Assembly (NCBI GenBank): GCA_002399815.1
Contig: DHEJ01000036.1
Span: 112,082-121,581 of the forward strand
Source of the DNA: Acholeplasmataceae bacterium UBA4853
GTDB taxonomy: Bacteria > Bacillota_I > Bacilli_A > Acholeplasmatales > Acholeplasmataceae
DNA: 9,500 nucleotides
Direction of reading: 5' to 3'
A model generated the notes under the pieces. That model was not told where the DNA came from. It did no database searches and saw only the letters and a list, made by a program, of their open reading frames with translations. Of the stretch, positions 6,032 through 9,500 are shown piece by piece. Numbering within the stretch: position 1 is the stretch's first letter; each line of letters starts with the position of its first letter. Position numbers and translations under genes: made by a program.

Positions 6032-6059
6032 TAAAAAAGAAAAGGCAGATATAAATCCA

Positions 6060-6731
6060 ATGAAAAAAATAAGTAATTTACCTAATCATATAGCAATCAT
6101 TTTAGATGGCAATGGGCGTTGGGCAAAAAAGCGCGGACTTCCAAGATCACTTGGACATTACCAAGGTGGCATGAATTTAGTGACCATCGCTAATTACGCT
6201 GATACATATGGGATTAAACAGTTAAGTGTTTATGCTTTTTCAACTGAAAACTGGAATAGACCAGAAGATGAAGTCAATTATTTAATGACTAAACCAATCG
6301 AAATGATTGAAAAGAATTTAGAAAAGTTTGAAAAATCTAGAATTAAGATTGTTTTTAAAGGTCGAAGAGATCGAATATCTAAATTACTTCTAGATACGAT
6401 TGAAAAACTTGAATTACTAACAAAAGATCATGTTGGTATGACTTTAAATATTTGTTTTGATTATGGTAGTTACGATGAATTATTAACTGCATTTGGAAAG
6501 GTAAAAACTTTTACTAAAGAAGCATTATCAGAAGCATTAATGATTAAAGAACCGGTTGATTTATTAATTAGAACTGGTGGAGAACAAAGATTATCGAATT
6601 TTATGTTGTGGCAAATATCTTATGCTGAGCTTTATTTTACTAAAACGTATTGGCCAGCATTTAATAAAAGGGCATTTGATAAAGCATTGATCGATTATTC
6701 AAAACGTAAGAGACGTTTTGGAGGGTTATAA
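6060..6731 (+). CDS. uppS: Isoprenyl transferase (undecaprenyl diphosphate synthase family), short variant
   Basis: This cis-prenyltransferase adds isopentenyl units to farnesyl diphosphate to make long polyprenyl diphosphates, lipid carriers for glycan assembly at the membrane. Catalytic Asp16 lies in LDGNGRWAKKRG; YAFSTENWNRP (58-68), FKGRRDRI (99-106) and the diphosphate-binding block RTGGEQRLSNF (171-181) are present. I chose the ATG at 6060 because the family N-terminus begins just before LPNHIAIILDGNGRW. The frame is open back to a TTG at 5997, but that adds unrelated residues and lies inside ilvE. The product has 223 residues against about 240-255 for the family. The gap falls before the RTGGEQR block, and the usual NYGGR motif reads DYGSY (134-138). 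The ribosome binding site is weak (AAAGGCAG, 6041-6048). cdsA starts one base after the stop. Confidence 0.92.
   Translation: MKKISNLPNHIAIILDGNGRWAKKRGLPRSLGHYQGGMNLVTIANYADTYGIKQLSVYAFSTENWNRPEDEVNYLMTKPIEMIEKNLEKFEKSRIKIVFKGRRDRISKLLLDTIEKLELLTKDHVGMTLNICFDYGSYDELLTAFGKVKTFTKEALSEALMIKEPVDLLIRTGGEQRLSNFMLWQISYAELYFTKTYWPAFNKRAFDKALIDYSKRKRRFGGL
6720..6725 (+). promoter_or_regulatory. Ribosome binding site fixing the cdsA start
   Basis: GGAGGG, located in the last codons of uppS, is 7 bases from the ATG at 6733. The in-frame TTG at 6718 overlaps this site and cannot be its start. Confidence 0.85.
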
Positions 6732-6732
6732 C

Positions 6733-7692
6733 ATGAAGAAAAGAATTATTACTGGACTTATATTATTTATTACATTGGCACCAATTGTAGTTATTAATGA
6801 ACCCTCTTGGGTATTTGGTCTCTTCCAATTAGTGATGATTGCATTTGTAATTGTTGCATCCATTGAAATGCTTAATATGTATGAAAAAGAAAAACCAATT
6901 AAAATTGGTGTAAAAATTGTAATTATTATTTTAGCTTTATTAACATATATGAATGTTGGTGGTCTAGTTCAACCGATTAATCCGAGTACCTTACCAGGAT
7001 TAAATTTGATAACCTTTACGCTTAATCCAGTTGTTATTATATCGTTTGTAACGATTCTATTGCTTTCAATCTTAGTCTTTGTTGATGATTTTTCAGGTGC
7101 TGATGTTGGTAAGGCATTAACCATTATTAACTATGTTGGTCTTGGTGCAGCATCAATTACCTTACTGCGTTTCTTAGGGGTTAGATTTATCGTTTATGTG
7201 GCATTAATTTCAGTTTTTACCGATGTGTTTGCATATCTATTTGGTATGAAGTTTGGTAAACATAAAATGGCACCTAGAATTTCTCCTAAAAAATCATGGG
7301 AAGGTGCAATTGCAGGTACAATCTTTGGTACCCTTATTGGATCAGTATTCGCTATTTTTTATGGATATATCTTTACACCAAATGGATTTTTGGGTTCAAT
7401 CTTAAACCCATCTGCTTATATGACAATATTCGATAACTTTACTTCGTTAGATAAACAACCTTTATTAATTCAAGCCTTAATCATTATCCCTATCACATTA
7501 GTAGGATCTATTGCAGCTCAAGTGGGAGATTTGGTCGCATCTAAGTTCAAACGTACATATAATATAAAAGATTTTGGAACAATTTTCCCTGGTCACGGTG
7601 GAGTCTTAGACCGTTTTGATTCTATATTATTTATTGGACTGATTTTCTTAAGTATATTTATTATTATTACAGAGCTATATCCTTTAATATAG
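6733..7692 (+). CDS. cdsA: Phosphatidate cytidylyltransferase (CDP-diglyceride synthase)
   Basis: CdsA converts phosphatidic acid and CTP to CDP-diacylglycerol, the precursor of phosphatidylglycerol and cardiolipin, in the cytoplasmic membrane. The full family signature is present at residues 270-296, with SKFKR, KDFG, PGHGG and LDRFD in order, and an upstream TDVFAYLFGMKFGKHK block (163-178) runs into SPKKSWEG (184-191). About eight hydrophobic segments are visible. At 319 residues it is a little longer than the common 260-285, mainly through loops at about 75-100 and 215-245. The start at 6733 gives a basic N-terminus (MKKR) and follows the uppS stop by one base, so translational coupling is likely. 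rseP follows 19 bases later. Confidence 0.97.
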   Translation: MKKRIITGLILFITLAPIVVINEPSWVFGLFQLVMIAFVIVASIEMLNMYEKEKPIKIGVKIVIIILALLTYMNVGGLVQPINPSTLPGLNLITFTLNPVVIISFVTILLLSILVFVDDFSGADVGKALTIINYVGLGAASITLLRFLGVRFIVYVALISVFTDVFAYLFGMKFGKHKMAPRISPKKSWEGAIAGTIFGTLIGSVFAIFYGYIFTPNGFLGSILNPSAYMTIFDNFTSLDKQPLLIQALIIIPITLVGSIAAQVGDLVASKFKRTYNIKDFGTIFPGHGGVLDRFDSILFIGLIFLSIFIIITELYPLI

Positions 7693-7711
7693 AATAGGAG
7701 TATTATCAATT

Positions 7712-9262
7712 ATGGAAACTTTATTATTATTGTGGAATATTTTATTATTCCTAATTGTTTTAACATTAATTATTTCAATACATGAATTAGGACACTTTTT
7801 ACTTGCTAAAAGAGCTGGAATTTTAATCCATGAATTTTCAATCGGTATGGGACCAGCAATTATTTCACGTAAAAAAGGTGTAACAAACTATTCACTTAGA
7901 GTTATTCCTTTGGGTGGTTATGTTGCAATGAGTGGCGAAAATGGCGATAATGCACTCATTAGTGTTGGATCAACGGTTGGAATTAACTTAAATGAGATTG
8001 GATTAGTTAAAGAAATCATATTGGATCAAAGTATTTCCAAACCTTTATTAATTGGTGAAGTGGTTTCTTTTGATTTATTTGGTAAAGACTTAGCTGATTT
8101 ATTTATTGAGATTAAAACTGAAGATCAAGTGATTCATAAGTATCAAGTTACAAGAGATGCAAAATATTTATATGCAAAGAAAAAACAAATTCAAATTACA
8201 CCAGAAGAATCATCATTTAGTTCAAAAACAATTCTAGAAAGATTTTTAGTATTATTCTTTGGACCATTAATGAACTTTATTTTAGCGCTTGTCATCTTAT
8301 TTATTGTAGCAATTGCACAAGGTAAGCCACTGGATAATAATGTAGTCAATGAAACATCAAACCCAAGCTTAAAAAGTGGTGATGTGATTACACGTATCAA
8401 CAATATCGAAGTCAGTACAATTGATGAAATTAGAAATGCTTTAGAAACAGTTTATGGCAACTTTGTTGAAACTGAAATCATTCGTGACGGTGAAACAATG
8501 GTTGTTGATGTTTATTTAACGATAGTTCTTCAAAATTTAGGTATTGTTAATTCAACGGACCCCTTATATCAAGATGGTTTATATGTGGCTGGTTTAGGTG
8601 GTAAAGCAAAAGCTGCTGGTTTAAATATAGGAGATAAGATTTTATCTGTTGATAATGGTAATGGTCCTCAAGATGTTTCTAATTGGGGTCAACTCATTAC
8701 GATTGCTAGAAACTATCAAGCACCAACAATTACTTTAGTGGTATTAAGTGAAGGTGTAGAAAAGTCTATAACCTATGAAGTATTATCAAGTGATGTTTTA
8801 GAAGCAATTGGTAGCGAAAAAGTAGCATTACGTATGGGCTTTACTTTAGGATATGAATTTGATTTTCTATATACATTAACATATCCTATTACTCAATTTG
8901 GTAGTTCAGTTACTGAAATGCTTGCAACCATTGGATTATTATTTAATCCAAGTAGCGGCGTTGGTGTAGCAGATCTCGCTGGACCGGTTGGAATCTTTAG
9001 TTTAGTTTCTAATGCAGCAGCAGGCGGTTTTATTAGTTTATTAGTATTTGTTGCCTTTTTATCAGTAAATATTGGATTGATGAATTTATTACCAATCCCA
9101 GCACTTGATGGTGGTCGATTAATATTCTTAGGATATGAAGCAATTACGAAGAAAAAAATACCGGCAAAATTTGAATTGTGGGTAAATAATGCATTTTTCT
9201 TCCTCCTACTTGGGCTATTTGTTTTTGTAACATGGAATGACATTTTAAGATTATTTGCATAG
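7712..9262 (+). CDS. rseP: Site-2-type intramembrane zinc metalloprotease (RseP/RasP, M50) with two PDZ-like regions
   Basis: The family cleaves transmembrane segments of anti-sigma factors, signal peptide remnants and other substrates within the membrane. The first helix carries the zinc motif HELGH (His24, Glu25, His28), followed by the LRVIPLGGYVAMSGE segment (62-76). The second metal site is NLLPIPALDGG (458-468, Asp466). Between them lie two PDZ-like regions, about 205-272 (SGDVITRINNIEV) and about 288-358 (AAGLNIGDKILSVDNG), plus a helix at 178-200. The product has 516 residues; Bacillus RasP, with one PDZ domain, has about 420, and E. coli RseP, with two, has 450. AGGAG (7696-7700) precedes the ATG by 11 bases. 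It is the last gene of the uppS-cdsA-rseP unit; dxr, often found between cdsA and rseP, is absent. Confidence 0.95.
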   Translation: METLLLLWNILLFLIVLTLIISIHELGHFLLAKRAGILIHEFSIGMGPAIISRKKGVTNYSLRVIPLGGYVAMSGENGDNALISVGSTVGINLNEIGLVKEIILDQSISKPLLIGEVVSFDLFGKDLADLFIEIKTEDQVIHKYQVTRDAKYLYAKKKQIQITPEESSFSSKTILERFLVLFFGPLMNFILALVILFIVAIAQGKPLDNNVVNETSNPSLKSGDVITRINNIEVSTIDEIRNALETVYGNFVETEIIRDGETMVVDVYLTIVLQNLGIVNSTDPLYQDGLYVAGLGGKAKAAGLNIGDKILSVDNGNGPQDVSNWGQLITIARNYQAPTITLVVLSEGVEKSITYEVLSSDVLEAIGSEKVALRMGFTLGYEFDFLYTLTYPITQFGSSVTEMLATIGLLFNPSSGVGVADLAGPVGIFSLVSNAAAGGFISLLVFVAFLSVNIGLMNLLPIPALDGGRLIFLGYEAITKKKIPAKFELWVNNAFFFLLLGLFVFVTWNDILRLFA

Positions 9263-9287
9263 GGAAGACTAAAGTCTTCCTTTTTTT
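9263..9287 (+). terminator. Rho-independent terminator after rseP
   Basis: GGAAGAC (9263-9269) pairs with GTCTTCC (9274-9280) around a TAAA loop, followed by seven T residues (9281-9287). The stem begins on the base after the TAG stop codon. Confidence 0.93.
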
Positions 9288-9293
9288 ATAGAT

Positions 9294-9365
9294 AAATGAC
9301 ACTAATTTTATATATTTTTGAACTTAATATATATTAAACGATTTATTTTCACATAATCGTCATTT
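9294..9365. repeat. AT-rich inverted repeats between rseP terminator and downstream promoter
   Basis: A 14-bp perfect palindrome TTAATATATATTAA lies at 9324-9337. ACGATT (9338-9343) is inverted as AATCGT (9355-9360). AAATGAC (9294-9300) is inverted as GTCATTT (9359-9365) and encloses both. In such AT-rich sequence some of this is expected by chance. The stretch is directly upstream of a strong promoter, so an UP-element-like or operator role is possible but unproven. Confidence 0.35.
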
Positions 9366-9371
9366 TGGTTG

Positions 9372-9399
9372 TTGACTTTAAAATAGAGTGTGATAGAAT
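9372..9399 (+). promoter_or_regulatory. Strong sigma-A promoter reading out of the window
   Basis: TTGACT (9372-9377), a 16-base spacer and TAGAAT (9394-9399) with an extended -10 TGA (9391-9393) form a near-consensus promoter preceded by AT-rich sequence. The start would be near 9406, in AAAGGTCGCT. No start codon with a ribosome binding site follows in the window, so it transcribes a long leader or an RNA gene. Confidence 0.78.
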
Positions 9400-9480
9400 A
9401 ATAAAGGTCGCTAACTTAGAAGAAGCAATTCACCGCTTATCTACGATAAATTAACTCATAACAAAAAGTAAAAAAAATTG

Positions 9481-9486
9481 TTGACA
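9481..9486 (+). promoter_or_regulatory. Perfect -35 box of a second downstream promoter (cut by window end)
   Basis: TTGACA matches consensus; at 17-base spacing its -10 would lie at about 9504, outside the window. The octamer TTGTTGAC (9478-9485) repeats the one at the preceding promoter (9369-9376), 109 bases upstream, giving a tandem-promoter layout. Confidence 0.5.
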
Positions 9487-9500
9487 AGGTTATTTTATAA

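Noticed and set aside
5997..6059. TTG start giving uppS 21 extra residues
   Set aside because: It lies within ilvE with no ribosome binding site, the added residues do not fit the family, and the uppS promoter is downstream of it.
6718..6732. TTG start giving cdsA five extra residues
   Set aside because: It overlaps the GGAGGG ribosome binding site, which is correctly spaced for the ATG at 6733.
8893..9243. Minus-strand open frame of 116 codons opposite rseP, plus those at 8191-8403, 3965-4240 and 3184-3390
   Set aside because: They lie opposite well-identified conserved genes, have no promoter or ribosome binding site, and give compositionally odd products.
9487..9500. TTTATAA at the window end as the -10 of the TTGACA promoter
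   Set aside because: Spacing from the -35 would be below 10 bases; the true -10 should lie just outside the window.
1..9500. CRISPR arrays, insertion sequences, tRNA genes or prophage genes
   Set aside because: I saw no spaced direct repeats, transposase motifs, T-loop sequences in a tRNA context or phage proteins.

Overview
The window is a compact, AT-rich, entirely plus-strand stretch of a bacterial chromosome. It carries the translation and envelope gene cluster typical of low-GC Gram-positives: rpsB, tsf, pyrH, frr, uppS, cdsA, rseP. Tryptophan is encoded by TGG, no gene reads through TGA, and all eleven stops are TAA or TAG. The proteins are Firmicutes/Mollicutes-like. The best guess is an Acholeplasma-like mollicute that keeps the standard genetic code. 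This is inference; no species marker lies in the window.

Layout. Positions 1-918 hold the 3' part of a gene for a putative exported trypsin-fold serine protease with a Listeria-Bacteroides-type repeat. A promoter (935-963) and a leader of about 113 nt with nested helices precede rpsB (1083-1982), which has its own terminator (2100-2135). A second promoter starts tsf-pyrH-frr and a small membrane-protein gene (2189-4648), closed by a perfect hairpin terminator. A paralogous small membrane-protein gene (4721-4954) has its own -10 box and terminator. ilvE (5033-6019) follows from an extended -10 promoter. Another extended -10 promoter in the ilvE-uppS gap can drive uppS-cdsA-rseP (6060-9262), which ends in a hairpin terminator touching the rseP stop. 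The last 213 bases are non-coding: a strong promoter at 9372-9399 and a second perfect -35 box at 9481, an arrangement like the tandem promoters in front of rRNA operons or another highly expressed unit just outside the window.

How the genes relate. S2, EF-Ts and the ribosome recycling factor serve translation; PyrH makes UDP for RNA and sugar nucleotides; UppS makes the polyprenyl carrier; CdsA makes CDP-diacylglycerol; RseP cleaves proteins within the membrane. Compared with the usual Firmicutes order, two small paralogous membrane-protein genes and a lone branched-chain aminotransferase sit between frr and uppS, and dxr is missing between cdsA and rseP. The points most worth a second look are the rpsB leader, which can be drawn as a pseudoknot sequestering the Shine-Dalgarno sequence with a competing hairpin, and the uncharacterised pair of small membrane proteins.
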